A stretch of DNA of 64,000 nucleotides from Wenzhouxiangella marina (GCF_001187785.1 NZ_CP012154.1:3466501-3530500); one strand, 5' to 3'; numbered from the stretch's first letter, positions 36,722 to 45,902 are shown. Numbers and translations are program-made. The notes: generated from the letters alone by a model not told the origin.

Positions 36722-36925
36722 ATCATCTCCAATTCATTCAAGTCCAAATGGGATCACTTCAGCGCCCGCCTCAAGCAGGAGTGGGGAGATCTGACCGACG
36801 ACGAAATCAAGAAGGCCGAAGGCAATATCGACGAGCTGATCGCGAAGATCAGCGACAAGTCGGGCGAAAGCCGCCAGGCCATCGCGAAAAAGTTCAACGA
36901 ACTGAAGGAGAAGCTGGACTCATGA
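36722..36925 (+). CDS. CsbD-like stress protein without a canonical start codon
   Basis: The frame encodes NSFKSKWDHFSARLKQEWGDL, then TDDEIKKAEGNIDELIAKI and KKFNELKEKLDS, a CsbD-family protein of about 67 residues. The frame is open only from 36692 and has no ATG, GTG or TTG before the domain; the first plausible codons are two ATCs at 36722 and 36725. ACGGAG sits 3-6 bases upstream as a Shine-Dalgarno. Either ATC is used as a rare start or the sequence has a base error (ATG read as ATC). It overlaps the following lipoprotein gene by 4 bp. CsbD proteins are small abundant stress proteins of unknown mechanism. Confidence 0.7.
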   Translation: MISNSFKSKWDHFSARLKQEWGDLTDDEIKKAEGNIDELIAKISDKSGESRQAIAKKFNELKEKLDS

Positions 36926-37158
36926 CACCCCGCAATCTGCACAAGCACTGCCTCCGCTGTCTGGCCCTCGTGGCCCTGGCGCTGGGCGGCCTGACCGCCT
37001 GCCATGATCCCGGCCCGGCCGAGGAAGCCGGCCGCGAAATCGATCAGGCCGTGGAACAAGCCCGCGAACGCGGCGAAGAAGCCGTTGACGAAGCGCAGGA
37101 TGCCATCGAAGACGCCGGCGACGAGGTCGAAGAGGCCCTCGACGAGGTCGACGGCTGA
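36922..37158 (+). CDS. Small lipoprotein with acidic heptad tail
   Basis: A 78-residue protein. The signal (CLRCLALVALALGGLTAC) ends in lipobox LTAC with Cys27. The mature part is a single acidic amphipathic helix with repeated AxDEAQDAIEDAGDEVEEAL-type units, like the alanine-rich helical lipoproteins of the envelope. It is coupled by an ATGA overlap to the CsbD-like gene, suggesting a joint stress response. A structural or tethering role is inference. Confidence 0.75.
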   Translation: MTPRNLHKHCLRCLALVALALGGLTACHDPGPAEEAGREIDQAVEQARERGEEAVDEAQDAIEDAGDEVEEALDEVDG

Positions 37159-37228
37159 GGCTTCAGACGACTTGCCCCGGCGCCCGACAGGGGCGTAGAG
37201 TCCGGGGCAGGTCACCGGAGTCTTCCCC

Positions 37229-37657
37229 ATGAGCCGATCGGATCGTCCGCGCACCCGCGCACTGGGCGGCATCTTTTTTCGCTGCGAGGATCCGGCGGCA
37301 ACGCGCGCCTGGTACGAACAGCACCTCGGCCTGAAGGTCGACGCCTACGGCACCAACTTCGCCTGGCGTGATCGCCATGAACCCGAACGCATCGGACGGA
37401 CCCAATGGAGCCCCTTCAAACAGGGAACCGACTATTTCGGTGACCCTGAGCAACAGTTCATGATCAACTACCGGGTCGACGATCTCGATGCCCTGCTGGA
37501 GCAGATGCGCCAGCAGGGCGTGGAAATCGTGGGCGATGTGCAAGTCGAATCCTATGGCAAGTTCGCCCACGTCATCGACGGCGATGGACGCCGCATCGAA
37601 CTCTGGGAACCCGTCGACGAGGTCTATCAGGAGATGGTCGACGGCGAGACGGACTGA
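37229..37657 (+). CDS. VOC family protein (glyoxalase/bleomycin-resistance fold)
   Basis: A 142-residue protein. RALGGIFFRCEDPAATRAWYEQHLGLKVD is the first beta-alpha-beta unit of the VOC fold, and QFMINYRVDDLDALLEQMRQQGVEI with GRRIELWEP is the second, carrying the conserved C-terminal metal-ligand Glu. The first usual metal ligand position is not a His, so a true glyoxalase I role is unlikely. The ATG at 37229 is preceded by CGGAG. Its substrate is unknown. Confidence 0.88.
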   Translation: MSRSDRPRTRALGGIFFRCEDPAATRAWYEQHLGLKVDAYGTNFAWRDRHEPERIGRTQWSPFKQGTDYFGDPEQQFMINYRVDDLDALLEQMRQQGVEIVGDVQVESYGKFAHVIDGDGRRIELWEPVDEVYQEMVDGETD

Positions 37658-37754
37658 TCCTCCAGCGCTGAAAGAACAGGCGCCTGCAACCACGGTGGCT
37701 GAAGGCGCCCGATTCTTCGCCTCGGTTCCCGCCTTGAACGAGCGGACCCGAAGC

Positions 37755-38621
37755 TCAGGCCGGCTCGGTCAGGCGGCCATCACGGTAGTCCCACATGGCC
37801 TGCTCGATCTCTTCGCGGGTGTTCATCACGAAGGGGCCGTGCTGGACGACGGGTTCATTGATGGGACGCCCGGCCAGGACCAGCAGTCGGCCGCCCTCCG
37901 GCCCGGCGACGACCTCGACCTCGGAGCCTTCGTCCAGTACCCCGGCCGAGCGGTGCGGCAGGGTCCGTCCGCCGATGCTGGCCTCGCCTTCGTACACGTA
38001 GACGAAGGCATTGTGGCCGTCCTTGATCGGCAGGGAGACGCTGGCGCCGGGTTCGAGGCGCAGATCGACATACAGCGGATCCGTCGAAACGGAGTGGTCG
38101 GGTCCGTTGACCGGTCCCTGGGCGGCCTGCCCGTCGAGCTCCACGCGACCCGCGATCACCCGCAGGTGCCCCCCATCGAAGCCGAGCTCGGGCACGGCCG
38201 AGGACGGGATATCCCGATACGAGGCGGGCCGCATCTTTTCCGCGGCCGGCAGATTGATCCACAGCTGAAAGCCGCGCATGCGACCGTCGGTCTGTTTCGG
38301 CATCTCCGAGTGGATCACACCGCGACCGGCCGTCATCCACTGCACCGAGCCCGGGCCGAGATCACCGGTGTTGCCCAGATGATCGCGGTGCTCCATCCGC
38401 CCGTCGAGCATGTAGGTGACGGTCTCGAAGCCACGGTGCGGATGCGGCGGAAAGCCGGCGATGTAGTCGTCCGGATTGTCGGAGAAGAACTCGTCCAGCA
38501 TCAGGAAGGGATCGAGGCGCGCGAAGGGCCCGGCGCCGAGGCTGCGACGCAGCTTGACGCCGGCCCCGTCGGAGGTCGCGACGGATTCGATGATCCGATG
38601 AATGCTTCGTGTCTTGCTCAT
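37755..38621 (-). CDS. Pirin family protein (second copy)
   Basis: A 288-residue bicupin. PFLMLDEFFSDNPDDYIAGFPPHPHRGFETVTYMLDG carries the metal-binding HxH, and GSVQWMTAGRGVIHSEMP the remaining His and Glu. The C-terminus ends NEPVVQHGPFVMNTREEIEQAMWDY, the pattern of the YhaK/YhhW side of the family. It lies 23 bp downstream of azoR on the same strand, so both are probably one transcript controlled by the divergent LysR gene. A quercetinase-like or redox role is possible. Confidence 0.94.
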   Translation of the reverse strand: MSKTRSIHRIIESVATSDGAGVKLRRSLGAGPFARLDPFLMLDEFFSDNPDDYIAGFPPHPHRGFETVTYMLDGRMEHRDHLGNTGDLGPGSVQWMTAGRGVIHSEMPKQTDGRMRGFQLWINLPAAEKMRPASYRDIPSSAVPELGFDGGHLRVIAGRVELDGQAAQGPVNGPDHSVSTDPLYVDLRLEPGASVSLPIKDGHNAFVYVYEGEASIGGRTLPHRSAGVLDEGSEVEVVAGPEGGRLLVLAGRPINEPVVQHGPFVMNTREEIEQAMWDYRDGRLTEPA

Positions 38622-38644
38622 GGTCTGCTCCTCGATGATCGGCT

Positions 38645-39247
38645 TCAGGCGGCCAGGCGATCGATGCGCTCGGCGGCTTCGGCGCGAGCGGCTTCGGCCT
38701 CTTCCGGGCCCAGGTTGAGGCCCTCGGCGTAGATGAACTCGACATTCTGCACCCCCAGCATCCCGAAGAAGTGCTTGACCAGGCCGGTCTGGGTGTCCGC
38801 CGGCGTGCCCTGATAGCGACCGCCACGCGCCGCGAAGACGTGCACGGGCTTGTCGCCGACCAGGCCTTCGGGACCGTTTTCCGTGTAGCGGAAGGTCACG
38901 CCCGCGCGCGCCACGTGATCCATCCAGGACTTGAAGGTCGAAGGCACGGAGAAGTTGTACATCGGCAGGCCGATCACGACCTCATCGGCCGATTTCAACT
39001 CCTCGATGAGCTGATCGGACAGCGCGGTCGACGCGCGCTGGGCCGGCGTGCGCTCGGTCGGATCGGCCAGGAAGCCCTGGAAGATCTCGGCCGTGAGATG
39101 CGGCACCGGATCGTTGGCCAGGTCGCGCTTGAGCACCTCCCCTTGCGGGTGGGTCTGACGCCAGCGCTCGATGAAGCGCTCGACGAGGCGGGAGGACTGT
39201 CCGGCTTCGCTGAACAGACTGGAGGTGATCACCAGCAGGGTCTTCAT
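38645..39247 (-). CDS. azoR: FMN-dependent NADH-azoreductase
   Basis: A 200-residue flavodoxin-fold enzyme. It starts KTLLVITSSLFSEAGQSSRLVERF. LPMYNFSVPSTFKSWMDHVARAGVTFRYT and VFAARGGRYQGT are the FMN- and substrate-contacting AzoR motifs. It reduces quinones and azo compounds by two-electron transfer with NADH, protecting against electrophilic or thiol stress. An AAGGAG Shine-Dalgarno precedes the ATG at 39247. It is divergent from a LysR regulator, and a pirin gene follows. Confidence 0.94.
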   Translation of the reverse strand: MKTLLVITSSLFSEAGQSSRLVERFIERWRQTHPQGEVLKRDLANDPVPHLTAEIFQGFLADPTERTPAQRASTALSDQLIEELKSADEVVIGLPMYNFSVPSTFKSWMDHVARAGVTFRYTENGPEGLVGDKPVHVFAARGGRYQGTPADTQTGLVKHFFGMLGVQNVEFIYAEGLNLGPEEAEAARAEAAERIDRLAA

Positions 39248-39326
39248 TGGTTCTCCTTTGGGCAACGGGCCCATCATGATTCGTTGGCCGTATTTTCTGT
39301 TTGATGAAACCGAATAAACAGCGCAA

Positions 39327-39357
39327 AATATCGCCATATTCTTTCGATTCATTCGAA
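39327..39357. promoter_or_regulatory. Two inverted repeats in the LysR/azoR divergent promoter
   Basis: AATAT-CGCC-ATATT (39327-39340) and TTCGA-TTCAT-TCGAA (39343-39357) lie side by side in an AT-rich gap between azoR and the LysR gene. LysR-type regulators usually bind such dyads next to their own promoter. Confidence 0.5.
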
Positions 39358-39365
39358 CAGATATC

Positions 39366-40283
39366 ATGAGCCAGCCTCGAATCAGCCTGGAACAATGGCG
39401 CGCCCTGATCGCCGTGGTGGAGGCCGGAGGCTATGCCCAGGCCGCCGAGACCCTCAACAAGTCGCAATCGACGATCAGCTACGCCGTGCACAAGCTGGAG
39501 TCCCTGCTCGACGTGAAGGCGCTCGAGGTCAGGGGCCGCAAGGCCGAACTGACCCCGGCCGGCCGCATGCTCTATCGGCGCGGTCGGGCCCTGCTGGCCG
39601 AAGCCGAGCGCCTCGAGCGGGCGGCCCGGCGCCTGGCCGAGGGCTGGGAAGCGGAATTGCGCCTGGCCGCAGAGATCATCTTTCCCACCTGGCTGCTGCT
39701 CGACTGCCTGGCCCGCCTGTCCGACGAGCAGCCGGACATGCGCATCCAGCTGCATGAGTCCGTCCTGGGGGGGACGGCCGAGCTATTGAGTTCGGGCCGG
39801 GTCGATCTGGCCATCGCCTCGTCCGTGCCCGGCGGCTACGTCGGCGATCCACTCACGCGCGTGCGCTTCGTTGCCGCGGCGGCGCCCAGCCACCCGCTGC
39901 ACCGCCTGGGGCGAACCATCGACGTCGACGATCTGCGCCAGCACCGCCATCTGATCGTGCGCGATTCGGGCAGTCAGCCCGGACGGGACGAGGCGCCGCG
40001 GGTCACCGATCGGCGTTGGGTCGTTACGGCGAAGGCGACCTCGATCCGGGCGGCCTGCATGGGTCTGGGCTTTGCCTGGTATGCCGAAGAGAGCATCCGG
40101 AGCGAACTGGAGGCCGGCATCCTCAAGCCCCTGCCCCTGGTCGAAGGTGCAGAGCGCTGGGCCACGCTCTACCTCGTCCACGCCGATCGCGACGCCGCCG
40201 GTCCGGGCCAGCGCCGCCTGGCGGAGCTGCTGCACGCGGCCTGCGACACCGACGCCTGCTACGGGGCCGTTTCGAATCCCTGA
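39366..40283 (+). CDS. LysR-family transcriptional regulator
   Basis: A 305-residue regulator. The N-terminal winged helix is standard: ISLEQWRALIAVVEAGGYAQAAETLNKSQSTISYAVHKLESLLDVKALEVRGRKAELTPAGR. The effector domain spans about residues 90-290 (FPTWLLLDCLARLSDEQPDMRIQLHE, GRVDLAIASSVP). It is divergent from azoR and the pirin gene, with two dyads between, so it very likely controls them in response to an electrophile or quinone. The start ATG is six bases after AGATAT. Confidence 0.94.
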   Translation: MSQPRISLEQWRALIAVVEAGGYAQAAETLNKSQSTISYAVHKLESLLDVKALEVRGRKAELTPAGRMLYRRGRALLAEAERLERAARRLAEGWEAELRLAAEIIFPTWLLLDCLARLSDEQPDMRIQLHESVLGGTAELLSSGRVDLAIASSVPGGYVGDPLTRVRFVAAAAPSHPLHRLGRTIDVDDLRQHRHLIVRDSGSQPGRDEAPRVTDRRWVVTAKATSIRAACMGLGFAWYAEESIRSELEAGILKPLPLVEGAERWATLYLVHADRDAAGPGQRRLAELLHAACDTDACYGAVSNP

Positions 40284-40391
40284 AGACCGAACACGAAGGA
40301 CGCGAAGAGAGACGGAGAGGCACTGCATGGCCCACTAGCGCCGTGCAGGCAAAATTGGCACTATTCGCAGTGTTGACACCAGGAGCTCTTC

Positions 40392-40952
40392 ATGGCCAGG
40401 ACTGAATCTTCGATGCTCGCGCTGGGCACCATCGCACCGGACTTCAGCCTGCCCGAGCCCCTGACCGGCCGGACCGTGAGCCTCGAGGACATCGCCGGGC
40501 CTCGCGCCACCCTGGTCATGTTCATCTGCAACCACTGCCCCTTCGTCAAGCACCTGCTCGACGAACTGATCCAGCTCGGCGAGGACTATCGCGACCAGCC
40601 GATCGGCATCGTGGCGATCAGCAGCAACGACCCGACCGGCTACCCGCAGGACCGGCCCGAGCGGATGGCCGCTCTGGCCCGCGATCGCGGGCTCGCCTTT
40701 CCCTACCTGCACGATCCGAGCCAGCAGGTGGCACGGGCCTATTCGGCCACCTGCACCCCCGATTTCTTCCTCTTCGACGGCGAGCGGAGCCTGGTCTACC
40801 GGGGTCAGTTCGACGACTCGCGGCCGGGCAACGGTCGGCCGGTGACCGGCAAGGATCTGCGCACGGCCATCGATGCGGTGCTGGGCGGCCAGCCCGTGCC
40901 CTCCGAGCAGCGGCCCAGCATCGGCTGCAGCATCAAATGGAAGGAAAGCTGA
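40392..40952 (+). CDS. Thioredoxin family (AhpC/TSA-like) protein
   Basis: A 186-residue protein with a thioredoxin fold. It starts with LGTIAPDFSLPEPLTGRTVSLEDIAG, then MFICNHCPFVKHLLDEL with the redox pair C-x-x-C, VAISSNDPTGYPQD, and the cis-Pro region ATCTPDFFLFDGE. This is the redoxin subgroup of about 185 residues found widely in proteobacteria, probably a cytosolic thiol oxidoreductase or peroxidase. AGGAG lies before the ATG. Its 3' end overlaps the convergent next gene by 20 bp. Confidence 0.92.
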   Translation: MARTESSMLALGTIAPDFSLPEPLTGRTVSLEDIAGPRATLVMFICNHCPFVKHLLDELIQLGEDYRDQPIGIVAISSNDPTGYPQDRPERMAALARDRGLAFPYLHDPSQQVARAYSATCTPDFFLFDGERSLVYRGQFDDSRPGNGRPVTGKDLRTAIDAVLGGQPVPSEQRPSIGCSIKWKES

Positions 40953-42234
40953 GCGCGCCGACGCCCCGCTGGGGGCAGCCCTCGCTTTCCACGCGCCGCT
41001 CTTCCTGGGCGAAGGTCGCCTGCTCGGAAAAGATCTCGACGCCCATGATCTCGAGCTGATAACCGCCCTGCACGACCAGACCGGCGATGCCGACCTTGCA
41101 GATCGGCCCGAAGCGCAGGCTCGATTGCAGGGTAAAGCCCGTATGCACCCAGGCCACTTCGCTGGTCAGCACGTTGAGCGAGACCCGAGGGAAGGCGATG
41201 CCGAAACCGGCGTCGACGCTGACGAAGTTGCTGGCCGAGTCGAATTCGCCGTTCAGGAAATCATGGTCATTGATGGTCGCCGTGGTGTCGACGGTGGCAC
41301 CTTCGTAGGTGAAGCCGGTGTCGCCGCGATAGCGGAAGTCCGCCGAGGCCGTCGCCGAGGCGGTGGCCGCCAGCGGCACCTCCATGATGGCCACGAACTG
41401 GACCCCGATGTCGATCGACATGGGGATCGGCCCGACATTGAACGGAATCCGGATGATCGGGAACGGCACTTCGAAGTTCAGGTCGTTCGACCCGGAGCCC
41501 GCCGCCGCCAGGGCGATGTTCAGGTCCATCTGGGCATCCCGGGTGTTCTGCTGGAAGCCCGTCAGCTCACCGCCATCGAAGCTGGCCGAGCCGTTCGCGT
41601 CGAAATTGCTCAGGGTGCCGGTGCCGGTGATCGAGGCATTGGCCTGATCCGTGCCCTTGGTGACCTGGTACTGGATGGTCGTCGTGCTGCCCGTACGACT
41701 GAGGTTCATCGCCATCGTGTAATCGTCGAAGCTGCACTCGAAGCTGATCTGCTGCGCCTCCGGATCGAAGGCCGGGGAACAGCCCGTACCGCGACCGGGA
41801 ATGAACATCTCGGCGCTGGCGATCTCTTCGAATCCGATGCCCAGGGACCAATCCATCTGTCCACTGGTGATGGCCTCGTTCAGGGCGGCCTGGGAGGTGG
41901 TGACAATGGTCTCCGTCCCCGACGGACTCACCCCGTCGACGCGGCGCAGGGCCACGCCTTCGAGCACCATGATCTCGCCGGGAGTGAAGTCGACACCGGC
42001 AGCCGTCAGCAGCGCGGTAGAGAAGGTGAAGACCGCACCGCTGGCATCGACGTCGATCAGAGCGGCGACGGCATCGCCCTCGACCAGCTCGACATCGGGT
42101 GACCACACGGCGTTGAATTCCGTCGCCACGCCCATGAATCGATCGGCGAAGAGATCGTCGGTCCCGGCCTGGAGCGGAAGAGCGGCCAGGCCGGCCAGGA
42201 CGATCAGAATGCGTTTGGACACCGCGTACGCCAT
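40933..42234 (-). CDS. Exported protein with an N-terminal F-x-D-R-F motif, hypothetical
   Basis: A 433-residue protein with a signal peptide (ILIVLAGLAALPLQA). Directly after the cleavage site comes DDLFADRFMGV (residues 26-36), the motif that is C-terminal in other proteins here. The mature part is beta-rich (FSTALLTAAGVDFTPGEIMVLEG, ASITGTGTLSNFDANGSASFDGG, IDIGVQFVAIMEVPLAATASATASADF) and may be a jellyroll or barrel. Cysteines are few. The family is unknown to me. It overlaps the redoxin gene by 20 bp tail to tail. Confidence 0.75.
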   Translation of the reverse strand: MAYAVSKRILIVLAGLAALPLQAGTDDLFADRFMGVATEFNAVWSPDVELVEGDAVAALIDVDASGAVFTFSTALLTAAGVDFTPGEIMVLEGVALRRVDGVSPSGTETIVTTSQAALNEAITSGQMDWSLGIGFEEIASAEMFIPGRGTGCSPAFDPEAQQISFECSFDDYTMAMNLSRTGSTTTIQYQVTKGTDQANASITGTGTLSNFDANGSASFDGGELTGFQQNTRDAQMDLNIALAAAGSGSNDLNFEVPFPIIRIPFNVGPIPMSIDIGVQFVAIMEVPLAATASATASADFRYRGDTGFTYEGATVDTTATINDHDFLNGEFDSASNFVSVDAGFGIAFPRVSLNVLTSEVAWVHTGFTLQSSLRFGPICKVGIAGLVVQGGYQLEIMGVEIFSEQATFAQEERRVESEGCPQRGVGALSFPSI

Positions 42235-42366
42235 GGTTCGTTTCCTGTTTCTTCGGGGCCTGTCTCACAGCTACGGGAGCCGGGCGCGGATCCTGCCAAA
42301 CAATTTCACCGCTGCAGATCCGCCTGCTAAGCTGCGCGCTTCGCCCTCGACGACCCAACCGAACCC

Positions 42367-44858
42367 ATGAGTCCGCCGTCCGCATCGCCGAGCCGCCTGC
42401 CCATCGCGGAGGTCCTGCCGGAACTGCTCCAGCAGCTGGATCGGCACGCCACGGTGCTGTTGCAGGCCCCGCCCGGCGCCGGCAAGACCACGCAGGTGCC
42501 CCCGGCCCTGCTGGGGGCCGGCTGGCGCGGTGACCGAAAGATCCTGATGCTCGAACCCCGTCGCCTGGCGGCGCGATCGGCAGCGCGCTTCATGGCGCGT
42601 GCGCGGGACGAGTCGATCGGCGACACGGTGGGCTACCGGGTGCGGCTGGACACGCGGGTCTCCGAGCGAACGCGAATCGAAGTGGTCACGGAAGGCATCC
42701 TGACCCGCTTGATTCAAGCCGACCCGGAGCTTTCCGGCTATGCGGCCGTGCTGTTCGACGAATTCCATGAACGCTCGCTGCAGGCCGATCTCGGCCTGGC
42801 CCTGGTCCGCGAAGCCCAGCAGGCACTGAGGCCGGATCTGCGCCTACTGGTCATGTCCGCGACCCTCGACGTCGAGCCCCTCTCGGCCCTGCTGGACGGG
42901 GCCCCGATCCTGCGTTCGGAGGGCCGCTCCTATCCGGTGCGGGTCGAACACCGCCCCGGTCGGGAGCGAAATCCGGGCTGGCGGGAACAGACAGCCCTGG
43001 TCGCTCGCTCGATCCATCAGGCGCTGGCCGAAGAGCCCGGCTCTCTGCTGGTCTTCCTGCCCGGCGTGGGCGAGATCAAGGCCGTCGTCGAACAGCTCGA
43101 GGGCCAACTGCCCGACAAGGTCCGACTGGCGCCATTGTTCGGCGACCTGTCGCCCGCCGCCCAGGACGCCGCGATCGCCCCGGCGCCCGATGGCCAGAGG
43201 AAGGTGGTCCTGGCGACGTCCATCGCCGAATCCAGCCTGACCATCGAAGGCATTCGGGTGGTGATCGACGCCGGCCAGCAGCGCCGCTCGACCTTCGACC
43301 CCAACAGCGGCATGAGCCGCCTGGTGACCGAACGCGTCTCGAAGGCCAGCGCCGACCAGCGTGCCGGTCGGGCTGGCCGCCTGGAACCGGGCGTCTGCTA
43401 CCGCCTCTGGCCCGAGTCGGAGCGCCTGCAGCCCTTCTCCCCGCCCGAGATTCTCGAGGCGGACCTCGCCCCCCTGGTGCTGGAACTGGCGCGCTGGGGC
43501 GCCCGCTCCCCCGATGCGATGACCTGGCTGAACCCACCGCGGAAGCACACTGGAACCAGGCCCGCGAGCTGCTGCAGCTGCTCGATGCGGTGGACGCGGA
43601 CGGCGCGATCACCCCCCATGGCGAAGCCATGCTGAGCCTCGGCCTGCACCCTCGCCTGGCCCATCTGATCCTCAAGGGTCGCGACCTCGGCTGGGGCCAG
43701 ACGGCCGCCGAACTGGCCGCGCTGCTGAGCGAACGCGATCTTCTGACGGATCGGCCAGGCTCCGATCTGTCGCTGCGCCTGCAGGCCCTGCGCGGCGGCC
43801 GGGACCAGGGCATCCATCGCGGTCGAAGGCAGCAGGCCAGGACCCTGGCCAGATCCCTGACCCAAGGACCGGACCGAGACCCGAAGCAGACCACGCCCAT
43901 CGGCCCGTTGCTCGCCCTGGCCTACCCGGACCGGATTGCCCAGGCCCGCGGCGGGCGCGGCCGATTCCGATTGAGCAATGGCCGTGGCGCGATGCTGTTC
44001 GAGGAGGACGCCCTGGCCGGTAGCGCCTACCTGGTCGCCGCCGAGCTGGACGGTCAGGCGCGAGAGTCGAGGATCTTCCTGGCCGCCGGAATCACGCTCG
44101 AAGAGATCGAGGACGTTCTCGGCCATCACATCGAGACCCGTCAGCTAGTGGACTGGGACGAGGCCAGGGGCAGCGTGACCGCCAGCGACCAGCGTGTCCT
44201 CGGCGCTCTGGTGCTGCACGAAAAGCCCATCACCGATCTCGACCCATCGATCCTCCAGCAGGGCCTGCTGGCGGCGATCCGCCGTCGCGGCCTGGACGCT
44301 CTGGACTGGAGCGAGAACGTGCGCCAGTGGCGCGCCCGGGCCGAGCTCGCCCACCGTCTTGACCCCGATGCCTGGCCCGCCTTCGATGAGGACCGCCTGC
44401 TCGATGAGCTGGAGCGCTGGCTGATGCCCTTCCTGACGAACCACCGCCGCTGGCAGGATCTCGACCGCATCGACTGGCTCAGCGCCCTCAAGTCGCGACT
44501 CGACTACGCAAGGCAGCAGGAGCTCGACCGCTGGTTCCCCCCTGCCATCGAACTGCCCACGGGCCAGCAGGCGCGGCTCGACTACACCGCCGACCCCGGG
44601 CCGGTCCTGGCCACCAAGCTCCAGACCCTTTTCGGCCGGACCGACACGCCGACCGTCGGCCCTCAGCGGCACCCCGTCCTGATCCATCTGCTCTCGCCGG
44701 CCGGCCGGCCGCTGGCGGTCACCCGCGACCTGAAGAGCTTCTGGGCCAATGCCTACCCGGAAGTCCGCAAGGACATGCGCGGCCGCTACCCGAAGCACCC
44801 CTGGCCCGAAGATCCGATCGAAGCGCCGGCCAGCCACGGGGTCAAACGGCGAGGCTGA
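42367..44858 (+). pseudogene. hrpB: ATP-dependent helicase HrpB, apparent single-base frameshift
   Basis: Frame 1 (42367 to about 43538) encodes the helicase core: QAPPGAGKTTQVP (Walker A), LFDEFHERS (the DExH box), MSATLDVEPL, FLPGVGEIKAV and QRAGRAGRLEPG. The frame then runs out of register. One extra base in the CCACCGC tract near 43537-43541 restores NPPPEAHWNQARELLQLLDAV and continues through the C-terminal HrpB domains to 44858 (KDMRGRYPKHPWPEDP). The joined protein is about 830 residues, normal for HrpB. Both halves are well conserved, so a sequencing indel is likely. HrpB is a DEAH-family helicase of uncertain RNA target. Confidence 0.88.
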
Positions 44859-44942
44859 GTGCGACGCGCCGATGGCCGGTGGCATTCGCCGGGTTCCGGG
44901 GCGTATACTCGCGAAGCCTGAAGACCACCAGACCGTGATTCC

Positions 44943-45668
44943 ATGCAGTTTCTCGACTTTGACCGGCTCGACGCCATCGACGCCCCCTCCTTCCAGCAGA
45001 CGCGCCCCTATCCCTGGATCAATCCCGCTGGACTGTTGACCGACGACGGCTATCAGCGCCTGCTCGAGACCCTGCCCACGATCGAGCAGATGACGCCGAG
45101 CTTCGGCAAGCAGCGTTCGCATGGCCAGAAGTCGCACGATCGCTACGCGCTCGAATACCGCGAGGATCTGGACGTCGATCCGGCCTGGCACGAGTTCATC
45201 GCCGAGCTGAAGAGCAGCCGCTACTACGGCTTCGCCAAACGCATGTTCGGGCGCGGCCGCTTCAAGCTGGACTTCCACTGGCACTACGCCCCGCGCGGCA
45301 GTTCCGTCTCGCCGCACTGCGATGCGAACCGCAAGCTCGGCTCGCACATCTTCTACTTCAATACGCCAGGCAGCTGGGATCCCGCCTGGGGCGGCGACAC
45401 GGTGATTCTGGATGACCATGGCCGCTTCCCACGCGAGTCGGCGCCGGAGTTCGACGACTTCGACGAGGCCTACTCCGGCAACAGCATCGGCAACTACAGC
45501 CTGCTGTTCCAGCGCCAGGAACGCTCCTGGCATGGCGTGCGTGAGATCACCTGCCCGGAAGGTCTGTATCGCAAGGTCTTCATCGTCGTGATCAACGACT
45601 GGCTGCGTGCCCGCGTGCGCCGCGCCGTCGGCGCCCTCAAGGGCGAGGCCGATCAGTACAACCTGTAG
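44943..45668 (+). CDS. 2-oxoglutarate/Fe(II)-dependent oxygenase family protein
   Basis: A 241-residue protein. The iron site is HCD in SPHCDANRKLGSHIFYFN (about residues 121-123), with the distal His in RSWHGVREI, followed by an Arg that would bind 2-oxoglutarate. FDRLDAIDAPSFQQTRPYPWIN at the start is typical of the prolyl-hydroxylase-like subgroup. It is probably a cytosolic hydroxylase of unknown substrate. TATACT at 44904-44909 is a possible -10, 33 bases before the ATG. Confidence 0.85.
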   Translation: MQFLDFDRLDAIDAPSFQQTRPYPWINPAGLLTDDGYQRLLETLPTIEQMTPSFGKQRSHGQKSHDRYALEYREDLDVDPAWHEFIAELKSSRYYGFAKRMFGRGRFKLDFHWHYAPRGSSVSPHCDANRKLGSHIFYFNTPGSWDPAWGGDTVILDDHGRFPRESAPEFDDFDEAYSGNSIGNYSLLFQRQERSWHGVREITCPEGLYRKVFIVVINDWLRARVRRAVGALKGEADQYNL

Positions 45669-45844
45669 GCCTGTGAGGCCTGGCGCGGCCCGAGCGCCGA
45701 GGGCAGGACACCGCTCCCGCGCCCGACCGTCGGTGTTGCAGCAGCGGGATTGCCCGTGTAGCAGGCGCGGGACAGCACCCGCCGAAAGTTGGCAGCCATC
45801 AAGCCAACCCATTGATTGAAAAATAGAATTTTTCTCCGGAAAAC

Positions 45845-45860
45845 TGGCACGCGATGTGCT
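45845..45860 (+). promoter_or_regulatory. Candidate sigma-54 promoter
   Basis: TGGCAC-G-CGAT-GTGCT has the -24 GG (45846-45847) and -12 GC (45858-45859) separated by exactly ten bases, with one mismatch to TGGCACG-N4-TTGCT. Transcription would start near 45871, about 30 bases before the beta-helix gene ATG. No enhancer-binding regulator is seen in the window. Confidence 0.5.
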
Positions 45861-45902
45861 TGAGGGCTGTTCATCGAACCCTCTCGACACCGGAGTGCCC
45901 GC

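Noticed and set aside
40284-40330. A second CACAGAGG-type repeat (CACGAAGGACGCGAAGAG)
   Set aside because: Only one short degenerate arm is present and no inverted partner was found nearby.
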